Positions 1 to 8,634 of a stretch of 64,000 nucleotides of DNA are shown here, in pieces. Made by a program: the position numbers and the translations under genes. Numbering within the stretch: the first letter of the stretch is position 1; each line of letters starts with the position of its first letter. Origin of the DNA: Jatrophihabitans cynanchi (GTDB lineage: Bacteria; Actinomycetota; Actinomycetes; Mycobacteriales; Jatrophihabitantaceae); NCBI RefSeq assembly GCF_027247405.1, contig NZ_CP097463.1, positions 2,790,001-2,854,000 of the forward strand. The letters are read 5' to 3'. The notes under the pieces were generated by a model. That model was not told the origin of the DNA. It did not search any database and was given only the letters and a program-made list of their open reading frames with translations.

Positions 1-2
1 CC

Positions 3-1508
3 GCCGGCGCCACCGTCGCGACCGCCAAGCAGAAGCTCGCGGCCGACAAGGCCGGCCAGACCAGCGCCGCCGGCTCGGGCATCGGTACTGCGTCCGGTAC
101 TGCCTCCGGTACTGCCGACAGCCTGGCGGCAACCGACTCGGCCTTCCAGACGCTGCTGCCCTCGCCGAGTTCTCCCGGCACCGGCACGAACGGCACCGGC
201 ACGAGCGGTACCGGCAAGAACGGCACGCCCGGCGGCAGCACCCTCAGCCGGCTGCTGGCGCAGATCGCCGCCGGGCAGCAGCAGGTGCTGGCCGCGCAGC
301 AGGCCGTCGACGCCGGCCAGCAGGACGTGGACGCAACCCAGCAGGTCGTCGACCAGGACGTCGTCCAGAACACGAAACTGCGTGACGCGCAGAAGAGCAC
401 CTGCGCCGGCGGCTCGAGCGATCCGGCGTGTACCAGCGCGCAAGCGGACTACGAGGCGTTCGCGGACACCCTCAGCACCGACATGGCCGCCCTGGACAAG
501 GCGGTCACCGCTCAGGACGGCAAGATCAGCAGCCTGGATGGCGCCGTCAAGGCACTGGACGGGCTGCTGAGCATGCTGCCCGCAGCGATCGAAGCGGCCA
601 GCAACGGCACCGGGTTGACCGGCTCGCCCGGCTCGTCCGGCACGGGGTCGTCCGGCACCGGGTCGTCCGGTACCGGGTCGTCCGGCACCGGGTCGTCCGG
701 CACCGGCGGTACCACCCGACAGAGCGGCAGTCCCCAGAACTCGCAGACCGGCGGAAGCGCCCCTCAGCAGAGCAGCAGCGAGCCCGCCAGCGCCAGCCGG
801 CTCGCCGCCGACCAGGCCTCGATCGACGCCGCCGAGGCGCAACTCAAGCTCGCCCGGCAGAACCTCAGGGCCGCGACGCTGACCAGCCCGATCAGCGGCA
901 CTGTCGCGACCGTCGGCTTCACGGTGGGATCCGGATCAAACGGGCAGAGCATCACCATCCTCGGCACCGGCAACCAGATCGTGCAGATCAACGTGCCGCT
1001 CAGCCAGATCGAGCAGGTGAAGCTCGGCCAGTCGGCGAGCCTGGCGGTGGACGGGCAGACCAGTGCGCTGCACGGGACGGTCACCAAGATCGGCCTGCTG
1101 AGCAGCACGTCCGCAGGCACGACGACGTTCCCGGTCACGGTGACCCTGGCCGCGAACTCGCCGAAGCTGTTCGACGGCGTCGGTGCGGACGCCACCGTCA
1201 CGACCGGGACGGTCAGCAACGCCGTGACCGTCCCCAACTCCGCGATCACCACGGTCGGCAGCCGGCACCTCGTGACCGTCGTCCGTGGCGGCAGGAGCAC
1301 CACCACGCAGGTGACGCTCGGGCTGGCGGGCGCCGCGACCAGCCAGGTCACGGCCGGCGTCAAAGCCGGGGACAAGGTCCAGCTCGCGCTACCGGGCAAG
1401 GCGTTGCCGAGCAGCGCCACCAGCAACTCCACGTCCATCCGGCGCTTCGGCGGTACCTTTCCCGGCGGCTTCACCGGGCGGCTCGCCACCTTCGGCGGCG
1501 GGGGTTGA
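3..1508 (+). CDS. HlyD-family efflux adaptor protein, 5' end outside window
   Basis: The frame is open from the first bases of the window, so the gene starts upstream; about 501 residues are visible. The C-terminal part shows the adaptor (membrane fusion protein) pattern: an alpha-helical hairpin rich in Ala, Gln and Asp, then a lipoyl-like segment with TSPISGTV and repeated beta-barrel stretches such as KLGQSASLAVDG. Such proteins link an inner-membrane ABC or RND transporter to export; in Gram-positives they usually partner a MacB-type ABC transporter, which would lie upstream. The hairpin is interrupted by Gly/Ser/Thr-rich linkers, including a five-fold GSSGT repeat. The family is reasonably sure; the cargo is unknown. 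Confidence 0.75.
   Translation, partial: AGATVATAKQKLAADKAGQTSAAGSGIGTASGTASGTADSLAATDSAFQTLLPSPSSPGTGTNGTGTSGTGKNGTPGGSTLSRLLAQIAAGQQQVLAAQQAVDAGQQDVDATQQVVDQDVVQNTKLRDAQKSTCAGGSSDPACTSAQADYEAFADTLSTDMAALDKAVTAQDGKISSLDGAVKALDGLLSMLPAAIEAASNGTGLTGSPGSSGTGSSGTGSSGTGSSGTGSSGTGGTTRQSGSPQNSQTGGSAPQQSSSEPASASRLAADQASIDAAEAQLKLARQNLRAATLTSPISGTVATVGFTVGSGSNGQSITILGTGNQIVQINVPLSQIEQVKLGQSASLAVDGQTSALHGTVTKIGLLSSTSAGTTTFPVTVTLAANSPKLFDGVGADATVTTGTVSNAVTVPNSAITTVGSRHLVTVVRGGRSTTTQVTLGLAGAATSQVTAGVKAGDKVQLALPGKALPSSATSNSTSIRRFGGTFPGGFTGRLATFGGGG
631..705 (+). repeat. Coding 15-bp tandem repeat, five units
   Basis: Five near-identical 15-bp units (core GGTCGTCCGGCACCG) encode a (GSSGT)5 linker inside the HlyD-like protein. 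Units differ at only one or two bases, which suggests recent expansion by slippage. Confidence 0.9.
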
Positions 1509-1550
1509 CCGGCTGACCACTCGGAGCGGGGACGGGTCGGCGGCCAGGGA

Positions 1551-1556
1551 TACTGT
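1551..1556 (+). promoter_or_regulatory. -10 box of the UbiD-UbiA-UbiX cassette
   Basis: TACTGT lies 5 nt before the GTG start of the UbiD-like gene. This spacing places transcription start at or next to the start codon, so a leaderless mRNA is inferred. No clear -35 box is visible. Confidence 0.5.
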
Positions 1557-1561
1557 CGGAC

Positions 1562-3022
1562 GTGGCGTTCTCCGATCTGCAGGACTTCGTGGCCGCGCTG
1601 GAGCGCGACGGCGACCTGGCCAGGGTGTCCGCGCCCGTCGATCCGCACCTGGAGGTGACCGGGATCGTGCAGCGGGTGCTGCGCGAACACGGCCCGGCGC
1701 TGCTGTTCGAGAACCCGACCCGCGGACGGATGCCGTTGCTGATCAACGCGTTCGGCACGCCGCGGCGGATGGCGCGGGCCCTCGGCGTCGACGACCTGGA
1801 CGAGATCGGCGCGCGCCTCGGCGAGCTGCTCAGGCCGGAACTGCCGCGCGGCGTGGGCGGGTTCAAGGATGCACTGGGCAAGGTGTCCCAGCTGCGCGCC
1901 GCGCCGCCGCGGCGGGTGAAGGGCGCGCCGTGCCAGCAGGTCGTGCTCCAGGGTGAGGACATCGACCTGGTCGACCTGCTGCCCGGCGTGCAGTCGTGGC
2001 CGGACGACGGCGGGGTGTTCCTGAACCTCGGGCTGACCCACACCAAGCACCCGGACACCGGGGCGCGCAACCTGGGCATGTACCGGCTGCAACTGCAGGA
2101 CGAGCGCACCGTCAGCCTGCACTGGCAGATCCACAAGGACTCCACCTCGCACGCGGCGATCGCCGAGCGGCGCGGCGAGCGGCTGCCGGTGGCGATCGGG
2201 TTCGGCTGCCCGCCGGCGGTGACCTACGCGGCCAGCGCGCCGCTGCCGGCCGACATCGACGAGTACCTGTTCGCCGGGTTCCTGCAGCGCGAGCGCGTCG
2301 ATCTCGTCGACTGCGTGAGCGTTCCGCTGCAGGTACCGGCGGCGGCGCAGGTCGTCCTGGAGGGCTGGGTCGAGCCGGGCGCACGGCTACCGGAAGGACC
2401 GTTCGGCGACCACACCGGCTTCTACACGCCGGTCGAGCCGTTCCCGTACCTGCGCGTCGACACGCTGACGATGCGCACCGACCCGATCTACCAGTCGATC
2501 GTCGTCGGACGGCCGCCGCAGGAGGACGGGCCGATGGGCAAGGCCACCGAGCGGATCTTCCTGCCGCTGATCAAGCTGACAGTGCCCGAGATCGTCGACT
2601 ACGACCTGCCCGAGGCGGGCGTGTTCCACAACTGCTGCATCGTCTCGATCGACAAGCGCTACCCGAAGCACGCGCAGAAGGTGATGAACGCGATCTGGGG
2701 AGCCGGGTTGCTGTCGCTGTCGAAGCTGATCGTGGTCGTCGACGCCGACTGCGACGTGCACGATTACGCCGAGGTCGCGTGGCGCGCGTTCGGGAACGTC
2801 GACTACGCCCGCGACGTGCTGCACAGCGTGGGGCCGGTCGACCACCTCGATCACGCGTCGTACGAGCAGTTCTACGGCGGCAAGCTCGGGGTCGACGCGA
2901 CCCGCAAGCTGCCCACCGAGGGGTACCGGCGCGAGGGTGGCTGGCCGGCCGAATGCGTGCTGGACGCATCGACGCTCGAGCTGGTCGGTCGCCGCTGGCG
3001 CGAGTACGGGATCGGCCGATGA
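1562..3022 (+). CDS. ubiD: UbiD-family decarboxylase, probably menaquinone pathway
   Basis: A 486-residue protein of normal UbiD length. It has the family landmarks NLGMYRLQLQDERTVSLHWQ in the prenyl-FMN domain and GPFGDHTGFYT near residue 279. UbiD enzymes decarboxylate aromatic acids using prenylated FMN made by UbiX, which is encoded two genes downstream. In futalosine-pathway actinobacteria this UbiD-UbiA-UbiX trio converts 1,4-dihydroxy-6-naphthoate to demethylmenaquinol. The GTG start is supported by the promoter just upstream. The stop overlaps the prenyltransferase start (ATGA), showing translational coupling. The pathway assignment rests on context; the enzyme family is clear. Confidence 0.93.
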   Translation: MAFSDLQDFVAALERDGDLARVSAPVDPHLEVTGIVQRVLREHGPALLFENPTRGRMPLLINAFGTPRRMARALGVDDLDEIGARLGELLRPELPRGVGGFKDALGKVSQLRAAPPRRVKGAPCQQVVLQGEDIDLVDLLPGVQSWPDDGGVFLNLGLTHTKHPDTGARNLGMYRLQLQDERTVSLHWQIHKDSTSHAAIAERRGERLPVAIGFGCPPAVTYAASAPLPADIDEYLFAGFLQRERVDLVDCVSVPLQVPAAAQVVLEGWVEPGARLPEGPFGDHTGFYTPVEPFPYLRVDTLTMRTDPIYQSIVVGRPPQEDGPMGKATERIFLPLIKLTVPEIVDYDLPEAGVFHNCCIVSIDKRYPKHAQKVMNAIWGAGLLSLSKLIVVVDADCDVHDYAEVAWRAFGNVDYARDVLHSVGPVDHLDHASYEQFYGGKLGVDATRKLPTEGYRREGGWPAECVLDASTLELVGRRWREYGIGR

Positions 3023-3909
3023 CCGCACTGGCCGAGCGGGGCCGCGTCCGCAAGTTCCTGTCGCTGGTGATGATCGAGCACTCGGTGTTCGCGCTGCCGT
3101 TCGCCTACCTCGCCGCGCTCACCGCGATGTGGACGCAGACCCGGTCGGTGCACTGGGTGCAGCTGGCGCTGATCACGGTGGCGATGGTGTCGGCGCGGAC
3201 CGTCGCGATGTCGGCGAACCGGATCCTGGACCGCGACTTCGACGCGCTGAACCCGCGCACCGCGCGCCGCGAGCTGGTGACCGGAGAGCTGTCGGTGCGC
3301 TCGGCCTGGGTGGGCACGCTGATCGCGCTCGCGGTGTTCCTCGCCGCGGCGGCCGCGCTGTCGTGGCTGTGCCTGCTGCTCGCGCCGGTCGCCGTGTTCG
3401 CGCTCGTCCTCTACTCGTACGGCAAGCGGTTCACCGACTACCCCCAGGTGCTGCTCGCGCTCGCCCAGTTCGTCGCGCCGGTCGGCGCGTGGCTCGCCGT
3501 CACAGACGGCGTGCCCGGCGCGGCCGTGGCGCTGGGCATCGCGGTCGGCACCTGGATCGGCGGCTTCGACCTGATCTACTCGTGCCAGGACGCCGAGGTC
3601 GACCGCCGGATCGGCTCGCGCTCCGTCCCGGCCCGCTTCGGCATCGCGACGGCACTGCGGGCCTCGTCGGCGGTGCACGTCGTGACGGTGGCCGCGTTCG
3701 CCTGGTTCGGCGCCGCGGCCGGGCTGGGCTGGCTGTGGTGGGCCGGCGTGCTGCTCACCGGTGCGGTGCTGGTGTACGAGCACCTGATCGTCCGCGCGCA
3801 CGACCTGTCCCGGGTGAACCGCGCCTTCTTCACCGCGAACGGCGTGATCGGCATCGGCCTGTTCGCGTTCGCCCTCGCCGACCTGCTGCGCCTCGGCCTG
3901 CGCGCATGA
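3019..3909 (+). CDS. mqnP: UbiA-type prenyltransferase (MqnP-like)
   Basis: This 296-residue polytopic membrane protein carries both Asp-rich UbiA motifs: N67-RILDRD (Asp71, Asp73, Asp75) and DLIYSCQDAEVD (Asp184, Asp191, Asp195), which bind Mg-prenyl diphosphate. It should attach the polyprenyl tail to the naphthoate ring in the futalosine menaquinone route. The frame is open far upstream inside the UbiD gene, but the ATG at the ATGA overlap gives the normal family length and N-terminus. It overlaps the next gene by another ATGA. A ubiquinone role is unlikely in an actinobacterium. Confidence 0.92.
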   Translation: MTALAERGRVRKFLSLVMIEHSVFALPFAYLAALTAMWTQTRSVHWVQLALITVAMVSARTVAMSANRILDRDFDALNPRTARRELVTGELSVRSAWVGTLIALAVFLAAAAALSWLCLLLAPVAVFALVLYSYGKRFTDYPQVLLALAQFVAPVGAWLAVTDGVPGAAVALGIAVGTWIGGFDLIYSCQDAEVDRRIGSRSVPARFGIATALRASSAVHVVTVAAFAWFGAAAGLGWLWWAGVLLTGAVLVYEHLIVRAHDLSRVNRAFFTANGVIGIGLFAFALADLLRLGLRA

Positions 3910-4577
3910 CTACCCCCACAACCACACCCCGGGGTGGCTCCGCGGGCAGTCATGCGCGCACCCCGTGGGTCGTCGGCGTCTCGGGGGCGTCCGGCACGCC
4001 GTACGCGCGCGCCGTGCTCACCGGCCTGCTGGATGCCGGGCTGCCCGTCGACCTGGTCGTCTCGCGCGCGGCGCGGCTGACGATCCTGGACGAGACCGGC
4101 CTGGCCTTCCGCGATGCGCACTGGCGCGCGGACCTCGCCGGCTGGCTGGAACGCGAGGAGCGTGAGCTGGGCGACGTCCGGCACTGGGCGGCCGGCGACC
4201 TGGCCGCCGGCCCGTCGTCCGGCTCGTACCCCACGCGCGGCATGCTGGTCGTGCCCGCCTCGACCGCGGCCGTCGCCGGCATCGCCGTCGGGCTGTCCAA
4301 GGACCTGTTGCAGCGCGCCGCCGACGTCACGCTCAAGGAGTGCCGCCCGCTCGTCGTGGTGCCGCGCGAGACGCCGTACACCCGGGCGACGCTGCAGCAC
4401 CTGCTCGCGCTGCACGACGCCGGCGCGGTCGTGCTGCCCGCCAGCCCGGGCTTCTACGCGGCGCCCAAGAGCGTCCAGCAGTTGGTGGACTTCGTCGCGG
4501 CGAAGGCCCTGGACGCGATCGGGGTCGAGCACGACCTGATCACCCGCTGGCGCGGCGAGCTGGGCGGCGCGAGGTAG
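3906..4577 (+). CDS. ubiX: UbiX flavin prenyltransferase
   Basis: A 223-residue protein of the flavoprotein UbiX/Pad1 family that makes prenyl-FMN for UbiD decarboxylases. The N-terminal VVGVSGASGTPYARAV is the Rossmann-type flavin site. GSYPTRGMLVVPAST, GIAVGLSKDLLQRAADVTLKE and the C-terminal ASPGFYAAPKSVQQLVDFV are the conserved segments. About 18 extra N-terminal residues (Thr/Pro/Gly rich) precede the core; the ATG at the ATGA overlap with mqnP is preferred because of coupling. Its place next to UbiD and UbiA fits a dedicated prenyl-FMN supply. Confidence 0.95.
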   Translation: MTTPTTTPRGGSAGSHARTPWVVGVSGASGTPYARAVLTGLLDAGLPVDLVVSRAARLTILDETGLAFRDAHWRADLAGWLEREERELGDVRHWAAGDLAAGPSSGSYPTRGMLVVPASTAAVAGIAVGLSKDLLQRAADVTLKECRPLVVVPRETPYTRATLQHLLALHDAGAVVLPASPGFYAAPKSVQQLVDFVAAKALDAIGVEHDLITRWRGELGGAR

Positions 4578-4580
4578 CGT
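4575..4580 (+). promoter_or_regulatory. -10 box of the Lrp gene
   Basis: TAGCGT sits 7 nt before the GTG start at 4588 and overlaps the ubiX stop codon, predicting a leaderless transcript. Confidence 0.5.
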
Positions 4581-4587
4581 CGGCGCC

Positions 4588-5049
4588 GTGGACTCCGTCG
4601 ACCGCCAACTGCTCGACGCCCTGCGCGCCAATGCCCGGGCGACCTACGCCGAGCTGGCCCGCGTCGTCGGGTTGAGCGCGCCGGCCGTTCACGAGCGGGT
4701 CGCCAAGCTCGAGGCGAACGGCGTGATCACCGGCTACCACGCGGCCGTCGCCCCGGAGTCGCTCGGCTACGCGATGAACGCCCTCGTCGGGATCTTCATC
4801 TCCGACAGCGCGGACACCGACGACGTCGCCGCGCAGCTCGCCGCCGTCCCGGCCGTCGAGCACTGCTGGTTCGTCGCCGGCGAGGAGACGTTCGTGGTGA
4901 AGGTGCGGGTGCCGGACGTCAGCGGCATGGAGGCCACGATCCGCAACCTCAACGCCATCCGCGGTGTGGCGCGAACCCGCACCACCGTCGTGCTGTCGAC
5001 GAAGTTCGAAGACCGCGTGCAGGTGCTGCAGGCACCGGGACAGCGCTGA
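4588..5049 (+). CDS. Lrp/AsnC-family transcriptional regulator
   Basis: The 153-residue protein starts with an AsnC-type winged helix-turn-helix (VDRQLLDALRANARATYAEL, then VVGLSAPAVHERVAKLEANG) and ends with a RAM-type ligand-binding beta-alpha domain (about residues 65-145). Such proteins sense amino acids or other small metabolites and form octamers on DNA. It lies 10 bp after ubiX but has its own -10 box. Whether it controls the menaquinone genes cannot be told from the sequence. A terminator hairpin follows at once. Confidence 0.9.
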   Translation: MDSVDRQLLDALRANARATYAELARVVGLSAPAVHERVAKLEANGVITGYHAAVAPESLGYAMNALVGIFISDSADTDDVAAQLAAVPAVEHCWFVAGEETFVVKVRVPDVSGMEATIRNLNAIRGVARTRTTVVLSTKFEDRVQVLQAPGQR

Positions 5050-5075
5050 GCACGCCGGGCTGCCGCCCGGCTCAG
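5046..5075. terminator. Bidirectional terminator hairpin
   Basis: GCCGGGC-TGCC-GCCCGGC lies between the convergent Lrp and methyltransferase genes, with extra flanking complementarity (CTGAGC/GCTCAG). There is no U-tract, as is usual in high-GC actinobacteria. Confidence 0.6.
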
Positions 5076-5971
5076 TTCAGTTGCGCGGCGACGGCGTAGA
5101 GCGACTTCTCGCTCGGCCGGCCACCCGTCGCGTAGCGAGCCACCAGCTCGGCCGCCCCGGCCACGTCGACCGCAGCGAACCCGTGCCGATCGAGGAAGCC
5201 GGGTGCGGCGTCCGGGGCGAGGCTGAAGGTGACCGGCTCGCCGAACAGCCGGATGGCCTGCGCGGCCGCGCGGCGAGCCTGGTCGTACCGACCCCGCCCG
5301 GTCGGCTCGTGCCAGAAGTCCATCGCCAGCCGGGAGCCCACACCGCAGATCTCGCGGAGCGCGCCGAGCGTCGCACTCACCGCGAGCCGGGTCAGGTACA
5401 TGCTCACGCCCTCCCAGATCACGACGGTGCGCACGCCCACCGCGAATCCCGAATCGAGCAGCCGGTCGGTGAGCGACTCGGTGCGAAAGTCGATCTCCAC
5501 CCGCCGGATCGTGTTCGCCGCGAACAGCTCCGGGTGCCCGGCCACGACCTCGGCCTTGCGACGCGACAGCGGGGCGAGGTCGACCTCGTGCAGCGGCCGG
5601 CCGCGCAGCTCGTCGGCGAACCGGTAGGCGCGGCTGTCGTAGCCGGCGCCGAGCACGACCACCTGCTCGGCGCCGTCGGCCAGGGCGTCCCGCAGTTGAT
5701 CGTCGATGAACCGGTGGCGCAGCAGCACGAAGGCCGACACCCCGGCCAGCTCGTGCCGTTCGGCCCGCCGCACGAGCGGCGAGCCCAGCCGCAGCGACTC
5801 CAGCACGGCGCGGGACGTGGCGGTCAGGAACACCGGCGCGAACTCGTCGCTGACGATCCGCTCGGGCTCGGGACGGTCCAGCTCCAGGGCGCGCACGACG
5901 GCAGTCCACTGGGCGGTGATGCTGGGTCGCTCGGTGGTGTGCAGCTCGCTGGGCAGCAACGGGATCTGCAT
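5072..5971 (-). CDS. SAM-dependent methyltransferase, LCMT/PPM-like family
   Basis: This 299-residue protein has the class I methyltransferase SAM site VVVLGAGYDSRAYRF (about residue 86), followed by HEVDLAPLSRRKAEVV and the later VVIWEGVSMYLT. These are hallmarks of the leucine carboxyl methyltransferase-like family, expanded in mycobacteria and streptomycetes. Substrates of most members are unknown, and I see nothing here that fixes one. It is transcribed alone, convergent with the Lrp gene and downstream of a palindromic element. Confidence 0.85.
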   Translation of the reverse strand: MQIPLLPSELHTTERPSITAQWTAVVRALELDRPEPERIVSDEFAPVFLTATSRAVLESLRLGSPLVRRAERHELAGVSAFVLLRHRFIDDQLRDALADGAEQVVVLGAGYDSRAYRFADELRGRPLHEVDLAPLSRRKAEVVAGHPELFAANTIRRVEIDFRTESLTDRLLDSGFAVGVRTVVIWEGVSMYLTRLAVSATLGALREICGVGSRLAMDFWHEPTGRGRYDQARRAAAQAIRLFGEPVTFSLAPDAAPGFLDRHGFAAVDVAGAAELVARYATGGRPSEKSLYAVAAQLN

Positions 5972-6015
5972 GGCGTTGTCGAGCGTAGGGGAATCCGCCG
6001 CTTTGCGCCTCTTGT

Positions 6016-6087
6016 CGTTGAGTGGCGGGTTATGGACTCAGTGGCGGCCTATACACCGCCACTCACGACGAAAGCCGCCACTCAACG
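6016..6087. repeat. Nested inverted repeat, GAGTGGCG type, copy 1
   Basis: Outer arms CGTTGAGTGGCGG (6016-6028) and CCGCCACTCAACG (6075-6087) are a perfect 13-bp inverted repeat. Inner arms AGTGGCGG (6040-6047) and CCGCCACT (6056-6063) form a second hairpin. The element overlaps the VKOR stop codon and probably terminates that transcript. A related element with the same nested layout and arm cores is at 25655-25724. Confidence 0.8.
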
Positions 6088-6516
6088 GGACGAGGACGAG
6101 GTCCACAGGACGCTGCTGAGCAGCGCGACCGCGGCCGCGTGCACGGCGGTGCACCACAGGCAGATCGCCTCGACGCGGAACAGCTCCACCCAGATCAGGT
6201 ACAGCGCCATCAGCACCCCGGCCGCCGCGCCCGAGATCCGCACCGTGTTCAGCCGAGGCAGCCGCCACGCGGGCGGCGCGGTCAGCGCGGTCATCACCAG
6301 GAAGTACCCCAGCCCGAGCACCGCGACAGGCAACGGGCCGATCTGCGACCAGGAACTGGTGGTCACCTTGGCGCAGTTGACGACCGCAGACTCCGGACAG
6401 GCGAGCAACGCGGGCGCCGCGGCGTAGTGCTCGACGGTGAGATAGCCGGAGACCGCGAGCCCGAAGAGCGCGACGGCGAACGGGGCCAGCCCGCGGCGCG
6501 CGAGCTCAGCCGGCAT
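6082..6516 (-). CDS. Vitamin K epoxide reductase (VKOR) family protein
   Basis: A 144-residue polytopic membrane protein of bacterial VKOR size. Cys40 and Cys48 form the periplasmic loop pair; Cys119-Leu-Trp-Cys122 is the quinone-proximal active-site CXXC. Bacterial VKORs reoxidise DsbA-like thiol oxidases and pass electrons to menaquinone, so they replace DsbB. The start overlaps the end of the thioredoxin-like DUF929 gene by 11 bp, so the two are very likely partners in disulfide formation of exported proteins. Confidence 0.92.
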   Translation of the reverse strand: MPAELARRGLAPFAVALFGLAVSGYLTVEHYAAAPALLACPESAVVNCAKVTTSSWSQIGPLPVAVLGLGYFLVMTALTAPPAWRLPRLNTVRISGAAAGVLMALYLIWVELFRVEAICLWCTAVHAAAVALLSSVLWTSSSSR

Positions 6517-7384
6517 GGGCTGAGTCGGCCAGAGCTGCCGCCCCGGCTCGCACGCCGGCAGAGGTGCACACCGCGGCCGGCTGGCCGCCGGTCAACTCGC
6601 ACAACGCGGCGCTGATCACGTTCGCGGCGCCGTTCACGCCGCGGGCGATGGCCGAGGCCGGATCGGCGAGCGCCGCGGCGATCTGCGCGTGCGTCTTGCC
6701 GGCGAGCACCGCCGGCGAGTAGCTCGCCCCAGTGGTGGCCCGCCGGCCGCCGAGGTCCACGAACGGGATGCCGCCGGACGGATCGTGCGCGCGCAGCACG
6801 GCGGCGTCCGCGGCAGAGAGCGTGTCGAGCGGGGCGTACCGCCCGTCGACGACCTGGTTCGACTCGGTCTCGACACCGGTGAACGACAGCAGTTCGCTGC
6901 GGTACGTCGCGCCGTGGAAGGTGAGCGTTGCGGTGTCCGGGTACACCTCAGGGGCGCCGGCGGAGGTGGTCTGCCCCAGCCCCTGCCAGGTGCCGAAACG
7001 GGACAGCGCCACGATCATCGGCCACCGCTGCGCGGCGCAGAACGGGCAGTACTCGGCGCCGACGTACAGCACCCGCGGCTTGCCGTCCGCGGTCAGCGCC
7101 GGTCCGGCGATCGCCGCCGGCAGTTGTGTGCTGGTCCCGACGCCGACCGCGTCCAGAACGCCGGCCGGCACACCCGTCACGGCCTGCACGACGGCGGCGG
7201 CAGCCGTCTCGGCGCGGGTGCCCGACTTGGGGCCGGAACCGGTGCCCAGCTTGACCCCGACCAGCACGCTGACCGCGATGATCACGACGCCGATCGGGGC
7301 GCCCGCGACCAACCACCGGTTCCGCCGGTGGGGGTGCAGCGGGGGTGCGGGCGGCCGGCGGGCGGACGTCTTCGGGGCAGGCAT
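6506..7384 (-). CDS. DUF929 membrane-anchored thioredoxin-fold protein
   Basis: About 292 residues. One membrane helix near residues 25-45 (WLVAGAPIGVVIIAVSVLVG) anchors an extracytoplasmic domain that contains YVGAEYCPFCAAQRWPM, a CPFC active site typical of DsbA-like oxidoreductases, and later conserved pieces FVDLGGR and NVISAALCELTGG. DUF929 proteins are found next to VKOR, as here. The ATG at 7384 is chosen; a GTG three codons upstream is possible. The proposed role is to oxidise secreted proteins with VKOR as recharger; substrate is unknown. Confidence 0.85.
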   Translation of the reverse strand: MPAPKTSARRPPAPPLHPHRRNRWLVAGAPIGVVIIAVSVLVGVKLGTGSGPKSGTRAETAAAAVVQAVTGVPAGVLDAVGVGTSTQLPAAIAGPALTADGKPRVLYVGAEYCPFCAAQRWPMIVALSRFGTWQGLGQTTSAGAPEVYPDTATLTFHGATYRSELLSFTGVETESNQVVDGRYAPLDTLSAADAAVLRAHDPSGGIPFVDLGGRRATTGASYSPAVLAGKTHAQIAAALADPASAIARGVNGAANVISAALCELTGGQPAAVCTSAGVRAGAAALADSAHAG

Positions 7385-7461
7385 GATCACCACCGTCCCG
7401 GACCGGACTGGGCCCCGCCGCGGGCGATGGTCCCGAAACGGGCCGGACCAAGGGCCCCCCG

Positions 7462-7467
7462 TACCCT
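7462..7467 (+). promoter_or_regulatory. -10 box of mqnE
   Basis: TACCCT lies 6 nt before the ATG at 7474. The match supports that ATG rather than the GTG at 7468 and predicts a leaderless mRNA. Confidence 0.55.
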
Positions 7468-7473
7468 GTGGGC

Positions 7474-8634
7474 ATGGCGTTGACCGAGGCCCGCAAGGCG
7501 GAGCTGACCGAGAAGATCCAGGCGCGCGAGCGGCTCAGCCGCCAGGACGGCGAGGACCTGTACGCGGCCGACGACCTCGCCTGGCTGGGCGGCCTGGCCC
7601 ACGGCGTGCGCACCGAGAAGAACGGCGGCACCGTCTTCTTCAACGTGAACCGGCACCTGAACCTGACCAACGTGTGCACGGCGTCCTGCGCGTACTGCAG
7701 CTTCCAGCGCAAACCCGGGCAGAAGGACGCGTACACGATGCGCGTCGAGGAGGCCGTCGCGCTCGCGTCCGCGATGAAGGGCGACGGGCTGACCGAGCTG
7801 CACATCGTCAACGGGCTGCACCCCACGCTGCCGTGGAAGTACTACCCGCGGGTGCTGCGGGAGTTGAAGGCCGAACTGCCCGGTGTGGCGCTCAAGGCGT
7901 TCACCGCCACCGAGGTGCACTTCTTCGAGGAGATCAGCGGGCTGAGCGCCGACGAGATCCTGGACGAACTGATCGACGCCGGTCTGGAGTCGCTCACCGG
8001 CGGCGGCGCGGAGATCTTCGACTGGGACGTGCGCAAGCAGATCGTCGACCACAACACGCACTGGGAGGACTGGTCGCGCATCCACCGGCTCGCGCACCGC
8101 AAGGGGCTGCGCACGCCAGCGACCATGCTGTACGGGCACATCGAGGAGCCGCGGCACCGCGTCGACCACGTGCTGCGCCTGCGCGAACTGCAGGATGAGT
8201 CACTGGAAGCGGCTTCCGGCAATTTCAGTGTCTTCATCCCGCTGCGGTTCCACAACGACAACAACCGGCTCTCGCACCTGCCGATGGCCCAGCCCGCGGA
8301 CGTGCTGCGCACCTTCGCCGTCTCGCGGCTGATGCTCGACAACTTCGACCACGTCAAGGTGTTCTGGGTGATGCACGGCCTGTCGACGAGCCAGTTGGCG
8401 CTCAACCACGGCGCCGACGACATGGACGGCTCGGTGGTCGAGTACAAGATCACGCACGACGCCGACCACTACGGGACGCCGGACAAGCTCACCCGCGAGG
8501 ACCTGCTCGAGCTGATCCGCGACGCCGGGTTCCGCCCGGTCGAGCGCAACACGCGGTACGAGATCGTGCGCGAGTACGACGCGCCCGTCCCGCTGGCGGA
8601 GCGACGCGCCGAGCCGCAGGCGGTCTGGGCGTAG
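7474..8634 (+). CDS. mqnE: Aminofutalosine synthase MqnE
   Basis: A 386-residue radical SAM enzyme with the cluster motif C68-TAS-C72-AY-C75 and the family sequences FNVNRHLNLTNVC, NGLHPTLPWKYY and FIPLRFHNDNNRL. MqnE joins 3-(1-carboxyvinyloxy)benzoate, the product of MqnA, with SAM-derived adenosine to give aminofutalosine. MqnA and MqnC are encoded at 17.4 and 19.3 kb, so the pathway is present but split. The downstream DUF4229 gene overlaps the stop codon by one base. MqnC is the related alternative, but that protein is clearly the other radical SAM gene of this window. Confidence 0.95.
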   Translation: MALTEARKAELTEKIQARERLSRQDGEDLYAADDLAWLGGLAHGVRTEKNGGTVFFNVNRHLNLTNVCTASCAYCSFQRKPGQKDAYTMRVEEAVALASAMKGDGLTELHIVNGLHPTLPWKYYPRVLRELKAELPGVALKAFTATEVHFFEEISGLSADEILDELIDAGLESLTGGGAEIFDWDVRKQIVDHNTHWEDWSRIHRLAHRKGLRTPATMLYGHIEEPRHRVDHVLRLRELQDESLEAASGNFSVFIPLRFHNDNNRLSHLPMAQPADVLRTFAVSRLMLDNFDHVKVFWVMHGLSTSQLALNHGADDMDGSVVEYKITHDADHYGTPDKLTREDLLELIRDAGFRPVERNTRYEIVREYDAPVPLAERRAEPQAVWA

